Of a stretch of 64,000 nt of DNA, positions 51,176-60,805 are shown piece after piece. The stretch spans positions 62,001 to 126,000 of IMG/VR virus record IMGVR_UViG_3300025161_000004; one strand, given 5' to 3'. The position numbers were made by a program, and so were the translations under genes. The DNA is from a virus. The stretch's first letter is position 1. The number at the start of each line of letters is the position of its first letter. Under the pieces are notes generated by a model. The model searched no databases. It was given only the letters and a program-made list of their open reading frames with translations, and was not told the DNA's origin.

Positions 51176-51823
51176 TTACTCATTTGATAAAAAAACAGGC
51201 ATGTATCGCTTTAAATTGTCAAAATTAGGTAATTTTTTATAGTAAAATTGATACTTCGAACCATCGACATCGTCAATATATTGGAATGATCTGTTTTGTA
51301 ATTCTGTTTTTATTTTTTCGATATCAAAATCAAAGTAATCATATATTCTTAAATCTATTCCCATAATTTTATTATCACAAAGAACATATGCCATATCATT
51401 TTTATAAATATAACTATAAACCCTTTTTAATGTTAATAAATCTCTAACATCAGTTTTTGGAAGCATGTTGATTAATTCCTCCACAGATTCAATGGCAAAA
51501 AATACTGGGTCTATATTAATATATGTGTATTTACTATTAAAATAAAATTTAGGTACTTGCTGTACAAATTCATCCACTTTACTAATGTGTCCATGCTTAT
51601 CTTCATTAAATGCGTATGCCCAATATAATGTGTTTGAAATTATTTTATTATCAAGAATGGATACATCATCAACGACCTTCTTTACTAATTTCCATCCAAC
51701 GATAAGAGTTGGTAATTTGAAACTCATATCAATATTGTCAATACCCTTAATATATTCGATATACTCAAGAGGTTCGTGATTAACTAATTCATCTGTATAA
51801 TATATTCTTGCTAATTTAATCAT
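51176..51823 (-). CDS. Conserved-looking protein of unknown function
   Basis: 215 residues. It reads as a compact alpha/beta protein: DMSFKLPTLIVGWKLVKKVV near 32, KIISNTLYWAYAFNEDKHGH, a central helix SVEELINMLPKTDVRDLLTL and the end KLPNFDNLKRYMPVFLSNE. I do not recognise it. Its start overlaps the small upstream gene's stop by 8 bases, so they are cotranslated; both follow the glycan cluster. Confidence 0.66.
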   Translation of the reverse strand: MIKLARIYYTDELVNHEPLEYIEYIKGIDNIDMSFKLPTLIVGWKLVKKVVDDVSILDNKIISNTLYWAYAFNEDKHGHISKVDEFVQQVPKFYFNSKYTYINIDPVFFAIESVEELINMLPKTDVRDLLTLKRVYSYIYKNDMAYVLCDNKIMGIDLRIYDYFDFDIEKIKTELQNRSFQYIDDVDGSKYQFYYKKLPNFDNLKRYMPVFLSNE

Positions 51824-52076
51824 TTAAATCCGAATTTATATGTTTAAACAAATAATCAACACTCCTCTCAACTTCATTATATAATTCATTATGCTCTTTC
51901 TCGAACTTTCTATATATTCTATCATTTTCTAAATCTTCAATCGAATCTTTTTTTATATGTGTGTACATATAATAATTATAGGTTACATATCTCGCAATAT
52001 CATAAATTAATCGTTTATCACCACTAACCAACTTATTAATTGCATCTTGTAGTTCAGTAGGTGATTTAATAATCAT
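51816..52076 (-). CDS. Small helical protein of unknown function
   Basis: 86 residues, helical and acidic: TELQDAINKLVSGDKRLIYD, then NYYMYTHIKKDSIEDLENDR and a final helix HNELYNEVERSVDYLFKHIN. No family recognised. It overlaps the following 215-residue gene by 8 bases. The 55 bases to the epimerase gene hold no promoter-like signal I can see. Confidence 0.62.
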   Translation of the reverse strand: MIIKSPTELQDAINKLVSGDKRLIYDIARYVTYNYYMYTHIKKDSIEDLENDRIYRKFEKEHNELYNEVERSVDYLFKHINSDLND

Positions 52077-52131
52077 AAATTATTAAAATAATAATTTATC
52101 TTATTCGAATTTAATTTCATTTTTTTTAAAC

Positions 52132-53160
52132 TCAATCAATATATCTATTATAAAACAATCCCATAATCCTTTCCGCAGATTTACCGTCTCCATATGGTGA
52201 TTCTTGATTAACTACATAATCATTTATGTGTTCTTCAAAAACTAATTGAAGCAGACTTGGTTCTTTAACTAAGAAAGATGTATATCCAAGTGCTTCTGGT
52301 CTTTCTGTAGTTTTCCTACATACTAAGCACTTCTTGTTTAAGAAAGAACATTCTTCCTGAATCCCACCGCTATCAGTAATAACTAATTTACATTTAATTA
52401 ATAAATTAAGTAAATTTTCATGACTTAATGGTTCAACGACTTCAATTTTTTTTAATAAATACTTGTATTTTTGTACATTAGGATTAGGGTGAATAGGCAT
52501 TATAAACCTATAATAAGGATATTTTTCAGCTAAATTATTTAGTTCAGTAAACCATTGATCCATAATATCATGATTTTCACGTCTATGCATCGTGATTAAT
52601 ATAATATCGTCATATTCACATTTTTCTTTATACCCCAATAAACTATCTAATGCAGTATTACCAACAATATATGCATTTTTGGTTATATTTTCGCTTCTTA
52701 AATTATTTAATGATTCTAATGTCGGGCATAAGTGGATATCGGCAATCTCAGATATTAATCTTCTATTAACTTCCTCAGGAAAGGGATTTTCTTTATCATA
52801 TGTTCTTAATCCAGCTTCAAGATGAATAACTTTTACTTTATTATAAAATGCAGATAAAGCAGCAGCAACTGCCGATGTTGTATCACCTTGAACTAATACA
52901 TGTGTAAATGATTTATCATTTCTTAAAATATTTGATATACCATCCATAACAGATATATACACATTCGTCAATCTGTCATCGATAATAATATCTTTTATTT
53001 GTAAAAAATAATTAGCTAAAATTTTTTCATTTTTTAAAATTTCATGTTGACCTGTTGCGACAATTTTAAATTGAATTCTATTTTGTTTAGATAGAATATC
53101 TACTAACGATTTAATCTTAATCCATTCTGGTCTTGTCCCAAATACAATCAATAATTTCAT
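52132..53160 (-). CDS. wecB: UDP-N-acetylglucosamine 2-epimerase (WecB/NeuC-like)
   Basis: 342 residues with the family signature: start LLIVFGTRPEWIKIKSLVDI, VLVQGDTTSAVAAALSAFYN, HLEAGLRTYDKENPFPEEVN followed by NRRLISEIADIHLCPT, MHRRENHD, and the C-terminal VITDSGGIQEECSFLNKKCL. These give the GT-B fold and catalytic Asp/Glu/His residues of non-hydrolysing epimerases that convert UDP-GlcNAc to UDP-ManNAc. It supplies an activated sugar for the cluster of transferases upstream. Four-base overlap with the preceding gene. Confidence 0.92.
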   Translation of the reverse strand: MKLLIVFGTRPEWIKIKSLVDILSKQNRIQFKIVATGQHEILKNEKILANYFLQIKDIIIDDRLTNVYISVMDGISNILRNDKSFTHVLVQGDTTSAVAAALSAFYNKVKVIHLEAGLRTYDKENPFPEEVNRRLISEIADIHLCPTLESLNNLRSENITKNAYIVGNTALDSLLGYKEKCEYDDIILITMHRRENHDIMDQWFTELNNLAEKYPYYRFIMPIHPNPNVQKYKYLLKKIEVVEPLSHENLLNLLIKCKLVITDSGGIQEECSFLNKKCLVCRKTTERPEALGYTSFLVKEPSLLQLVFEEHINDYVVNQESPYGDGKSAERIMGLFYNRYID

Positions 53161-53948
53161 ATCATATCACTAATTATTTCAGGTAAATCCCCATCAAATT
53201 TAATTGCTTTAGACCAAGCAGATGGGTTTACTAAATGTAAATTTACACTATCTTCATTCCATTTTAACCAAACATTATTATACCATTTTTCTTTATTAAA
53301 ATCATTAGTATGACCCCAAGTATTGATTTTTTGCAGTAATTCTTCGTTAGATAACACATATGACCCATGATAACAAATTGCTACTTCATTTGGAATTAAA
53401 ATACTGTTAATCGAATCAACACCATTATTCTTAAAAGGTCTTCTCTTTGATTGGAATCTAACACCGTTCTTTAAGTTAATACAAAATTCAGGATAACCTG
53501 TTATTTTATTGCCCGAAGAATCGAGCAAAATATAATTAAATGATTTCCAAAAACAATACCAACCAATCTTATAAAGGTCAAAATTAGGATGTTTTCTTAT
53601 AAAGTTTTTTATTTTTATCCATGATTCATTAAAATAAAATTCATCCGCATCATGAATTATTAAATAATCAATACCATCTGATAATGCTAAATCAACACAA
53701 GCATTTCTTTGATCTTCTTCTCTTGCCCAAACACCTTCAATAATTTTTATTTTATCAATGAACGCTGAATCCTTGATTTGTTTCAAATCAAAAGAATTTT
53801 TATATATCTTCTTAGCATTTGGATTATAATCCCAAGGTTTATCACTATATGCAACATAAATTATATCTACATGCGGATATGCATTTTCAATGTTTCGCAT
53901 AATCCATTTATCTTGACCAAACAATAATACATGTGTAGCTATTTTCAT
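53157..53948 (-). CDS. Glycosyltransferase, GT2/GT-A type
   Basis: 263 residues. N-terminus ATHVLLFGQDKWIMRNIENA, then IDYLIIHDADEFYFNESWIK with the DxD metal motif DAD (near residue 98), and a C-terminal GWYCFWKSFNYILL and ICYHGSYVLSNEELLQKIN, as in DUF-type glycosyltransferases that read a sugar-nucleotide through DAD. Overlaps the FkbM gene stop by 4 bases. Sugar and acceptor are unknown. Confidence 0.8.
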   Translation of the reverse strand: MKIATHVLLFGQDKWIMRNIENAYPHVDIIYVAYSDKPWDYNPNAKKIYKNSFDLKQIKDSAFIDKIKIIEGVWAREEDQRNACVDLALSDGIDYLIIHDADEFYFNESWIKIKNFIRKHPNFDLYKIGWYCFWKSFNYILLDSSGNKITGYPEFCINLKNGVRFQSKRRPFKNNGVDSINSILIPNEVAICYHGSYVLSNEELLQKINTWGHTNDFNKEKWYNNVWLKWNEDSVNLHLVNPSAWSKAIKFDGDLPEIISDMI

Positions 53949-54772
53949 AAATTACTATTATATGGTATCATTAATTTTCTATCAATTCCATAAGTAATAT
54001 TTTTATTTATCTCATTCATAACATTATGTTCACATATATATTCAGAAAATAAATTTTCAAATTCAACTAATTTGTCTATATGTACACATACATGATCTGA
54101 TGGATAATAATAATCAAGATAAAAAATATAATAATTCATTTTTCTTAAAAATGTCGCTAAATCAAAACAACTATTACCAGTTTTTCTCATCTGATTTTCC
54201 TCAAATTCAATGATTATTACTGGCTTATCTCTCTCTATTGTTCTTAATCCACCCATTAAAACATTTATTTCATATCCCTGAACATCAATCTTGATTAAAT
54301 CAATTTTCGGTAATTCATATGAATCTAACGGTCTTGAACGTATCCCGTCAATAGAGTTACTATCAACTATAGTAGGTGTAAAATTACCCATATTACATAT
54401 TTCTGATGATTTAATATATGGTAGTTTCACTTTACCATTCACATCTGAACACGCCTCATTATATATTATTACATTTTCAATTTTATTATGTTTTATATTA
54501 TTACTTAATAAAGTAAAATTCTGTATCTGCGGTTCAAAAGAATATATATAACCTTTATTCTTAACTATTTCAGAAAAAAATAATGTATGATACCCAAAAT
54601 TCGCACCAATATCAACAATATTATTTATATCATATTTTTCACTATATTTCTTTACAAATTCTAATATATGTGCTTCCCATTTTTTATTTTGCCCAATTGA
54701 ATTACTTGCCATAACATCATTCTCATAATATTCAATATAAAATTTTTGATGTTTTACTATTTTAGTTTTCAT
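53945..54772 (-). CDS. FkbM-family methyltransferase
   Basis: 275 residues. The SAM-binding motif I is NIVDIGANFGYHTLFFSEIV (near residue 50), with GYIYSFEPQIQNFTLLSNNI after it; FkbM signatures IDLIKIDVQGYEINVLMGGL and KPVIIIEFEENQ follow. These enzymes O-methylate sugars or polyketides. In this cluster it most likely methylates a glycan. One-base overlap with the transferase gene upstream indicates coupled translation. Confidence 0.87.
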   Translation of the reverse strand: MKTKIVKHQKFYIEYYENDVMASNSIGQNKKWEAHILEFVKKYSEKYDINNIVDIGANFGYHTLFFSEIVKNKGYIYSFEPQIQNFTLLSNNIKHNKIENVIIYNEACSDVNGKVKLPYIKSSEICNMGNFTPTIVDSNSIDGIRSRPLDSYELPKIDLIKIDVQGYEINVLMGGLRTIERDKPVIIIEFEENQMRKTGNSCFDLATFLRKMNYYIFYLDYYYPSDHVCVHIDKLVEFENLFSEYICEHNVMNEINKNITYGIDRKLMIPYNSNL

Positions 54773-55725
54773 TAACTTAAAAAAATTTGTTTGAATTTAT
54801 TCATTACCTTTTCTGGTGTATAATTATGATAACAATTCCAAGAAATCTTTTTCTGTAAAAATTCTGGATTTATCAATAAATTTAATAATTCACTCTGACT
54901 ATTATAGTATATTCCATTATTACCGAGAATATCAAAATGTGCTTTATCGATAGCATTTCTACATGTTAATATTGGTTTATTTCTAGTTGAGAACTCACCA
55001 ATAGCCAATCCAAATGATTCACCCTTATGTCTTGCATGTATCATTGCATCACATGTATTTATGAATTTAACTTTCGTATATAAATCAGCAGTACCGTCTA
55101 AATATATGATATTTTTATATTTAGAATCACTAAATCTTTGAGTGTTCATAAATAAAAAATACAAATCAGGTTTTTTTATTGCTGCTTGTTTCACTGCTTC
55201 TTTAGCATAGGCAATATCAAACGTTTCATAGCCACCATATCTACCATAAACAATAGCATTATCTGGTATATTAAGTTCTTGACGCATATTATCATTATGT
55301 TCTGGTAAGTCTATCATATGTGGTACAAATGGATGACGATAACCATATAACCTACTCAACCATTCAGAAACATATGCATATACATTTCCGTGTGGTTCTT
55401 CATATTGGAAAACAGCATGTACTACTGTTTTATGTTTTTTTGAAATAACATCATCAATATAACCTGCCTTAAGAGTGTAAAATACGTCAGCCCGATAAGC
55501 ATCTAAGATTTCTTCTATTTGTTTTACATTATCATAAAAAATAACATCAAATCTATTTTTAAATTTTTCAATAGCTTTTTCATTAGAATATCTCCAAATA
55601 CTGGGATTCTTAGTTAGAATTATACTTTTATTGCCAAGTAATACTTCATTATGATGTGCATAATCATACATGGCAACCTCAGTACCTCTTAATGATAGTT
55701 GATTAGTGTGAAATACAATATTCAT
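54772..55725 (-). CDS. Glycosyltransferase, GT4/GT-B type
   Basis: 317 residues. N-terminus IVFHTNQLSLRGTEVAMYDY with GTE donor-site-like loop, KTVVHAVFQYEEPHGNVYAY, then AIVYGRYGGYETFDIAYAKE and the C-terminal HARHKGESFGLAIGEFSTRN, where GESFGLAIGE fits the EX7E nucleotide-sugar motif of GT4 enzymes. One-base overlap with the FkbM gene. It is a probable retaining transferase; sugar unknown. Confidence 0.85.
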   Translation of the reverse strand: MNIVFHTNQLSLRGTEVAMYDYAHHNEVLLGNKSIILTKNPSIWRYSNEKAIEKFKNRFDVIFYDNVKQIEEILDAYRADVFYTLKAGYIDDVISKKHKTVVHAVFQYEEPHGNVYAYVSEWLSRLYGYRHPFVPHMIDLPEHNDNMRQELNIPDNAIVYGRYGGYETFDIAYAKEAVKQAAIKKPDLYFLFMNTQRFSDSKYKNIIYLDGTADLYTKVKFINTCDAMIHARHKGESFGLAIGEFSTRNKPILTCRNAIDKAHFDILGNNGIYYNSQSELLNLLINPEFLQKKISWNCYHNYTPEKVMNKFKQIFLS

Positions 55726-56360
55726 TATTTTAATATTTTACATAAAATAAAATCACCACCATTATTCCATTTATCTTCTCTGATATGTTGTTCATATACT
55801 ATTTCGGTATTACATAACATTTTTAAATGTTCATAAAACGGATAATGAGATGCATCATCAATTAAAACAAAAGTACCATCTTTGAATCTATTAAAACAAT
55901 GAAGAAAAGCTAAACTTCTACCGTTACCATGAGGGCCATCCACAATAACTAAATCTATTGTTTCAGGTAACATACTTTCATTAATCTTATAGAATGTATT
56001 TTTTTGTCTTGTATGTGACGGAGTTAATTTATCTCTCATTTTAGATTCATCATATTTTTTATTAATAAACATACTTTCAAACGTATTATCGTCAGTATCA
56101 ACCAACGATATGATACTAAGAAGTAAGTTCTCATCGTGTCCTTTATATGCATATTCTATTGAATCATCAAAAGAGTAAATTTTAAAACGAGATGAATGTA
56201 TGGTATTAAAATCAATTAAAAACTCTGTCGATATTCCAGATCCAAACTCAACGATATTTAATTCTCTATCATTATTTTTTGATAAAAAATCATATAGTAA
56301 TTCAAATTCTTTTCTGGATAAACCCCAACCATCATTCTTATATTTTTCTAAATTCACCAT
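55725..56360 (-). CDS. Class I SAM-dependent methyltransferase-like protein
   Basis: 211 residues from the ATG at 56358-56360 (MVNLEKYKNDGWGLSRKEFE); a TTG two codons earlier is less likely. Motif I LNIVEFGSGISTEFLIDFN near residue 37, DLVIVDGPHGNGRSLAFLHC near 138 (motif IV-like) and TFVLIDDASHYPFYEHL near 167. The fold fits a small methyltransferase, but the EFGSG loop is atypical. Overlaps the GT-D gene by 7 bases and lies in the glycan cluster. Confidence 0.76.
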   Translation of the reverse strand: MVNLEKYKNDGWGLSRKEFELLYDFLSKNNDRELNIVEFGSGISTEFLIDFNTIHSSRFKIYSFDDSIEYAYKGHDENLLLSIISLVDTDDNTFESMFINKKYDESKMRDKLTPSHTRQKNTFYKINESMLPETIDLVIVDGPHGNGRSLAFLHCFNRFKDGTFVLIDDASHYPFYEHLKMLCNTEIVYEQHIREDKWNNGGDFILCKILK

Positions 56361-57076
56361 ATACAAGTTTTATTTAATGTTTCTGCACCTTTAAGATAGT
56401 TTCTGGTCAATTTTAATCCTAACATTTTATCAAGTGTTGATCCAATATCAATATATGTATTTTTCTTATTAAATTTCCAAAACTCATATGTTATTATATT
56501 TGCAAGAGGACCTGCGGCAATTAAATATATGTAGTTATTCATATTATATTCACTAATATCCATCATCAATTTTTGGATTAACTGGCTACTGTTAACCCAT
56601 GCATCTATCCCTATTGGATAGAATTGTTCAACGTTAAATGGTAAATTTTCAGGTTTACTTTTATTATTTGCTATCAAAATTATTTTTTTCTCTTTTAATA
56701 CAGGAATTAATTCTGAAAGAAAATATTTATAATTCGAATTAACAAATATATTAGCCCAAGTTAAATTTTCTTCTGGTTGACCAGATAATTTTTTCATATA
56801 TTCAAATTTTTCTTTACCAACACAACATCGACACGCAATACCTATATAATAATTATCATCTACATACTTATATGAGTTTAACAAAATTTCACGCATCTTA
56901 ACATGTATTTGGCTTTTTGGGTCATACATAAATTCACCATCACCTTTATGTCTAATATCAATAAATTTATTCTCAAGAATCATTAATTCACCATCACCCC
57001 ATCTTGACAATGCAAAATGTTCATTATTTTTTAGTTTATTTAAAAAATGATCAAAATCGCCCTTAAACGTTTTCAT
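56354..57076 (-). CDS. GT-D fold glycosyltransferase-like protein
   Basis: 240 residues from the ATG at 57074-57076 (MKTFKGDFDHFLNKLKNNEH). The motif FALSRWGDGELMILENKFID (residues 21-40) matches the R-x-GDGE signature of GT-D type transferases (SP_1767-like/DUF1792). Later DNYYIGIACRCCVGKEKFEY and YIYLIAAGPLANIITYEFWK. These act on protein-linked glycans in streptococci; the role here is inference. One base separates it from the next gene upstream. Confidence 0.78.
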   Translation of the reverse strand: MKTFKGDFDHFLNKLKNNEHFALSRWGDGELMILENKFIDIRHKGDGEFMYDPKSQIHVKMREILLNSYKYVDDNYYIGIACRCCVGKEKFEYMKKLSGQPEENLTWANIFVNSNYKYFLSELIPVLKEKKIILIANNKSKPENLPFNVEQFYPIGIDAWVNSSQLIQKLMMDISEYNMNNYIYLIAAGPLANIITYEFWKFNKKNTYIDIGSTLDKMLGLKLTRNYLKGAETLNKTCIW

Positions 57077-57077
57077 A

Positions 57078-57707
57078 TTATTTAACAAATTTCGATATTA
57101 TAAATCCACAATTACTTACGCTATCTTTTAATGGGGTTCTTTCAATAAATTTTGTTACTTTAGCATCTGCCCATGATCTAGCAATTTCACATTGGGGTGG
57201 TTTTACTGTGAAGTAATCATGACTCCATATAATAAAATCATTTTGTGCATTTTTCTCCATTAATTCAAGTTCTGTTTTCACATGATGATATTCATGATTA
57301 CCATCTTGAATAATGAAGTCAAAATCAAACGATTTACTTAAAAAATTCAATGAATTATCAATTACTCTCTTAAAATTTTTACTATGTAATTTATCATATT
57401 CTAATCGTTCCATTATATCAAGTAATGTCACTTCACCATAACCATTCATATCCACAGCTTGTAGTACATGATTAGTTGTACCTCTACCAAGGTAATTACC
57501 GATTTCAAGTATATGTCTAGGTTTAAGATATCGAATTATCACATATATAAATTTCCCTTCACTTTCCCATGCAGAACCACTCGGTTCTTCAGGATATCCA
57601 CTATACTTTGATTCATCATAATATTTAACAAAATCATCCAATGATATTCCAAATAGCTTATTAGTGGCATCAAAATAAGATTTAATAAAGTCTTGTTTTT
57701 TATCCAT
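57078..57707 (-). CDS. SAM-dependent methyltransferase-like protein
   Basis: 209 residues from the ATG at 57705-57707 (MDKKQDFIKSYFDATNKLFG); an earlier in-frame ATG at 57752 would overlap the upstream gene. Motif I HILEIGNYLGRGTTNHVLQA near residue 66, GEVTLLDIMERLEYDKLHSK, FDFIIQDGNHEYHHVKTELE near 125 and FIIWSHDYFTVKPPQCEIAR near 153. Fits a class I methyltransferase of the cephalosporin-hydroxylase-like group used in sugar decoration. Confidence 0.77.
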   Translation of the reverse strand: MDKKQDFIKSYFDATNKLFGISLDDFVKYYDESKYSGYPEEPSGSAWESEGKFIYVIIRYLKPRHILEIGNYLGRGTTNHVLQAVDMNGYGEVTLLDIMERLEYDKLHSKNFKRVIDNSLNFLSKSFDFDFIIQDGNHEYHHVKTELELMEKNAQNDFIIWSHDYFTVKPPQCEIARSWADAKVTKFIERTPLKDSVSNCGFIISKFVK

Positions 57708-57723
57708 AATTTTATTATTTATT

Positions 57724-58386
57724 TTAATCAACCCATCCTCTATTACCAGCATTTTTATGAGTATATCCCATTAATTCTGATAATGTTATATTATAATTAT
57801 AATCAGTATGTATATATTTTTTTTCTAATACATTTAATTTTTTATCATTTATAACACTATATAAAAATACTTCTGGTGATATTGAATTTCTAATATCTCT
57901 ATGAATATTATTTTCATCATTAAAAAGTTTTAAATTACCAAAAACCTCTTCAGCACCATTTTTAGAAATAAAAAACACTTCCATCAAATAATAATTATCA
58001 CCGTATAATGTTGTTGGTAATGGCTTACGACATATAGCATCATATTTTTTGTTAATAATTAAATTTATATTGTCATAAAATACTTTTTTTGCATTTTCAG
58101 TGTTAACTAAAGAGACATCATCATGAGAAAAAATAATAACATCTGGATTATATTTTATTGATGCTTGCATTGTAGTGATACAGCCATTAACGCAGCCTAT
58201 TTTATGTGATATTCCTTCAAACTTTATATATTCAATATTACTAAACTGTTTTAACGTTTCTTTTGGGTTCTGATTATTATATCCGATAATAGAATATGAA
58301 TCAGGAAATAATTCTTTTTCTATTTTCACCGTATTGTAGAGTGTATTAAATCTATTATAAACATTATGTGCGAATACTATTCTCAT
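57724..58386 (-). CDS. Glycosyltransferase-like GT-A protein
   Basis: 220 residues. IVFAHNVYNRFNTLYNTVKI opens a GT-A-type fold, then VNGCITTMQASIKYNPDVII and FSHDDVSLVNTENAKKVFYD with a DDV-type metal motif near residue 85. It lacks an obvious acceptor-binding C-terminal motif. One base separates it from the next upstream transferase gene. Activity is inferred from fold and neighbours. Confidence 0.72.
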   Translation of the reverse strand: MRIVFAHNVYNRFNTLYNTVKIEKELFPDSYSIIGYNNQNPKETLKQFSNIEYIKFEGISHKIGCVNGCITTMQASIKYNPDVIIFSHDDVSLVNTENAKKVFYDNINLIINKKYDAICRKPLPTTLYGDNYYLMEVFFISKNGAEEVFGNLKLFNDENNIHRDIRNSISPEVFLYSVINDKKLNVLEKKYIHTDYNYNITLSELMGYTHKNAGNRGWVD

Positions 58387-58387
58387 G

Positions 58388-59113
58388 TTAATTATTAACT
58401 ATTTTCCAACCTCTTTTAATACATTCAATTACAATTGAATCTCTTAATGGGATATGAGATTTCATCAACCATGATGCATTTTTATCACTACCAACAGTTC
58501 GACCATACTCAGGAACACAACTCCAAATATTTCTGTTATTTTCTGGATGAGGAGGAACATATGTGTTTATATTAGCATATTTTTGTAATAAATATGAAAA
58601 CATGATATCTTCTCCATTATCCCACGATACTGGTTGTTCATACCATAAATATTTTGCCCATTCCTGCTTAAAAAACCAACAATGACCGACTAAATCTACT
58701 CTTTCAATGTTATTACTATGTATACCATTCCAACCAAATTTTACATGTCCACTATATGATTTACTACTATTAAGTAATACACCACTTGCACCGTATAATC
58801 CTTCATTCTTTTCAATACACTCCACACAATTTTTAAACCAATCTTTATATGGTAGAATATCATCATCAAATATTGCAACATATTTTGTTTTACATAACAA
58901 TGAAATTGTAAATCTTCCATAAAATTTGGTATTCCAATTACATTGATAAGTTTTTATTTTTTTATCTGTTGGAAGTTGTTGTGGAACATCACCATTATTA
59001 TACCATACATGAATATTTTCACTCAAAACGGGTATTGATTGATTTTTTATTGCTTGAATCTGTTGCTCAAGTTTATCTGGTCTTTTATATACATTTAAAA
59101 TTACGCTAATCAT
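58388..59113 (-). CDS. Glycosyltransferase family 2
   Basis: 241 residues. SVILNVYKRPDKLEQQIQAI is the GT2 start; KYVAIFDDDILPYKDWFKNC gives the DDD metal site near residue 81; GHCWFFKQEWAKYLWYEQPV and SWDNGEDIMFSYLLQKYANI fit the acceptor-side ED motif. Inverting transferase of unknown sugar. One-base gap to the next upstream gene. Confidence 0.88.
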   Translation of the reverse strand: MISVILNVYKRPDKLEQQIQAIKNQSIPVLSENIHVWYNNGDVPQQLPTDKKIKTYQCNWNTKFYGRFTISLLCKTKYVAIFDDDILPYKDWFKNCVECIEKNEGLYGASGVLLNSSKSYSGHVKFGWNGIHSNNIERVDLVGHCWFFKQEWAKYLWYEQPVSWDNGEDIMFSYLLQKYANINTYVPPHPENNRNIWSCVPEYGRTVGSDKNASWLMKSHIPLRDSIVIECIKRGWKIVNN

Positions 59114-59114
59114 A

Positions 59115-60164
59115 TTAATCGAAAGTTATATCACTTAAATCTCTATCCGTATCATATTTATTCTCACCATCAATAAATTTTTTTGTGTAAGATTTTTTTG
59201 TTTTTCTTGCAATCTCATTAAGTTTTGAATCAAAATTACCATCGTGCCAAACCAATGAATTAGGCATTCTATATACTTTCACACCAAAGGTTTTAATATG
59301 TTGAACTATTGTATCCCAAAAAAACGTACTGGTATATGTTGCAATTTTTTTTATTCCTATATCAACATAGTGATCAAAAAATTTTAAAAATCTATTATCG
59401 AATAATGTTCCACCATCAATAGCAATTGATTGACCATCATACCACCAATCAGGTTGAGGTTTGTCCTTTAAATACCCATATATGTGATAACTAAATACCA
59501 TATATGAATTATCCATTTCTTTCACTCTGAAAAACTCATCCATTAAAATATTCAAAAAATTATCACATAAAATAAAATCATCATCAATCTGTAAAAACCC
59601 ATGACACTTATACTGTTTACCAACACTCCAAAGTTTATTTACTGTTTTCCAATAATTTTTTTTTCCACCATTAATATCATTTTTTAAATAAATAATATCT
59701 GGAAATTCGATTTGTAAATTATCATATCTAATATCATTAGAGCCGTCATTAATTAAACAAAATTTAAACGTATACTTAGTTTTTTGAGTAAAAAGTTGTT
59801 TTAATATTCTTCTAATTTTATTATATCTATTGTATGATGCAACACAAATTACTACATCGTAATCTACATCTTTTTCTTTTACGTAATATCCATAATCTCT
59901 TAACGTTACAGGTACATCAGATACAATGTTTACTTTTGCCGTATTTTGTTTATTAGAAGCTAAATTTCCAATTCTCTGACTTAATCTAGGATGTGTATTT
60001 TGTCTTATTTTATCTTCAATTTTAACTGATTTTGGTGGTTCATTTCTCATCTTTTTTTCAAAATAATTATCGACATGTGTTTTGCCTATAATGATTTTCT
60101 TTTTATCATTAGTTAATTCGATCTTACGTTTTATCACCCTCTTAATATCCAGTTTTTTTGCCAT
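59115..60164 (-). CDS. Glycosyltransferase family 2
   Basis: 349 residues. A basic N-terminus (KKLDIKRVIKRKIELTNDKK) of about 100 residues precedes the GT2 fold: VDYDVVICVASYNRYNKIRR, FKFCLINDGSNDIRYDNLQI, then GFLQIDDDFILCDNFLNILM with DDD near residue 190 and FDNRFLKFFDHYVDIGIKKI later. The long N-terminal extension differs from its neighbours. Its start overlaps the next gene's stop by one base. Confidence 0.86.
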   Translation of the reverse strand: MAKKLDIKRVIKRKIELTNDKKKIIIGKTHVDNYFEKKMRNEPPKSVKIEDKIRQNTHPRLSQRIGNLASNKQNTAKVNIVSDVPVTLRDYGYYVKEKDVDYDVVICVASYNRYNKIRRILKQLFTQKTKYTFKFCLINDGSNDIRYDNLQIEFPDIIYLKNDINGGKKNYWKTVNKLWSVGKQYKCHGFLQIDDDFILCDNFLNILMDEFFRVKEMDNSYMVFSYHIYGYLKDKPQPDWWYDGQSIAIDGGTLFDNRFLKFFDHYVDIGIKKIATYTSTFFWDTIVQHIKTFGVKVYRMPNSLVWHDGNFDSKLNEIARKTKKSYTKKFIDGENKYDTDRDLSDITFD

Positions 60165-60805
60165 TATAATCCTAAATTATGTTTTCTAATTATAGTAAGA
60201 ATAGCATCCTTCTCACTATTTGTGTTTGAGGTGATTCCTTCATCTAAATAGTAAGCAAAAAAGAATACATCAGGTAAAAAAATACCCTCAATACCATTTC
60301 TTAACATAGTTAAAAAAATGTCCCAATCCTGAAGGCGTTTTAGATTTTCATCAAACATTGGAAATACATCTCGTCTAATCAATGACATCGTAGAAATATA
60401 GTTTCCTTGCTTTAATCGATTACCATTAAATGGCATTGAGGGTATGCAAAAATTACCTTTCATCGGATGAGTATCTGGATGTAACACAATCCCATAATAT
60501 CCACAATAAGCATAACCCTTATCTTGATTATTTTTTAATTTATTCAACATTAAAGACAACATATTTTTAGGCATAACAATATCATCATCACAAAAAAATA
60601 CAAATGGTTGTGTGGATTTTTTAAATCCATCATTTCTTTTTTTTGGTGCACTACCTTCATTATCATTTATAATAATTTCTTTAGGGTTATTTGCTTCTAT
60701 CATAGGTAATACAAATTCATCAAAAAATTTTCTTCTTTTAGGTGATAGTGGAACTATTACTGAAATAGGTAATCCATCTTCTACTTTATCAATGAAAATA
60801 GCCAT
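60164..60805 (-). CDS. Glycosyltransferase family 2
   Basis: 213 residues. SVIVPLSPKRRKFFDEFVLP, EIIINDNEGSAPKKRNDGFK, then PFVFFCDDDIVMPKNMLSLM with the DDD metal site near residue 76, and RLQDWDIFLTMLRNGIEGIF with the WD acceptor motif near 165. GT2 of the short, single-domain type. The stop of the next gene upstream directly abuts its start, in the same operon. Confidence 0.86.
   Translation of the reverse strand: MAIFIDKVEDGLPISVIVPLSPKRRKFFDEFVLPMIEANNPKEIIINDNEGSAPKKRNDGFKKSTQPFVFFCDDDIVMPKNMLSLMLNKLKNNQDKGYAYCGYYGIVLHPDTHPMKGNFCIPSMPFNGNRLKQGNYISTMSLIRRDVFPMFDENLKRLQDWDIFLTMLRNGIEGIFLPDVFFFAYYLDEGITSNTNSEKDAILTIIRKHNLGL

Noticed and set aside
52453-52463. AATAAATACT inside the epimerase gene
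   Set aside because: One mismatch and inside a coding region, so treated as chance.
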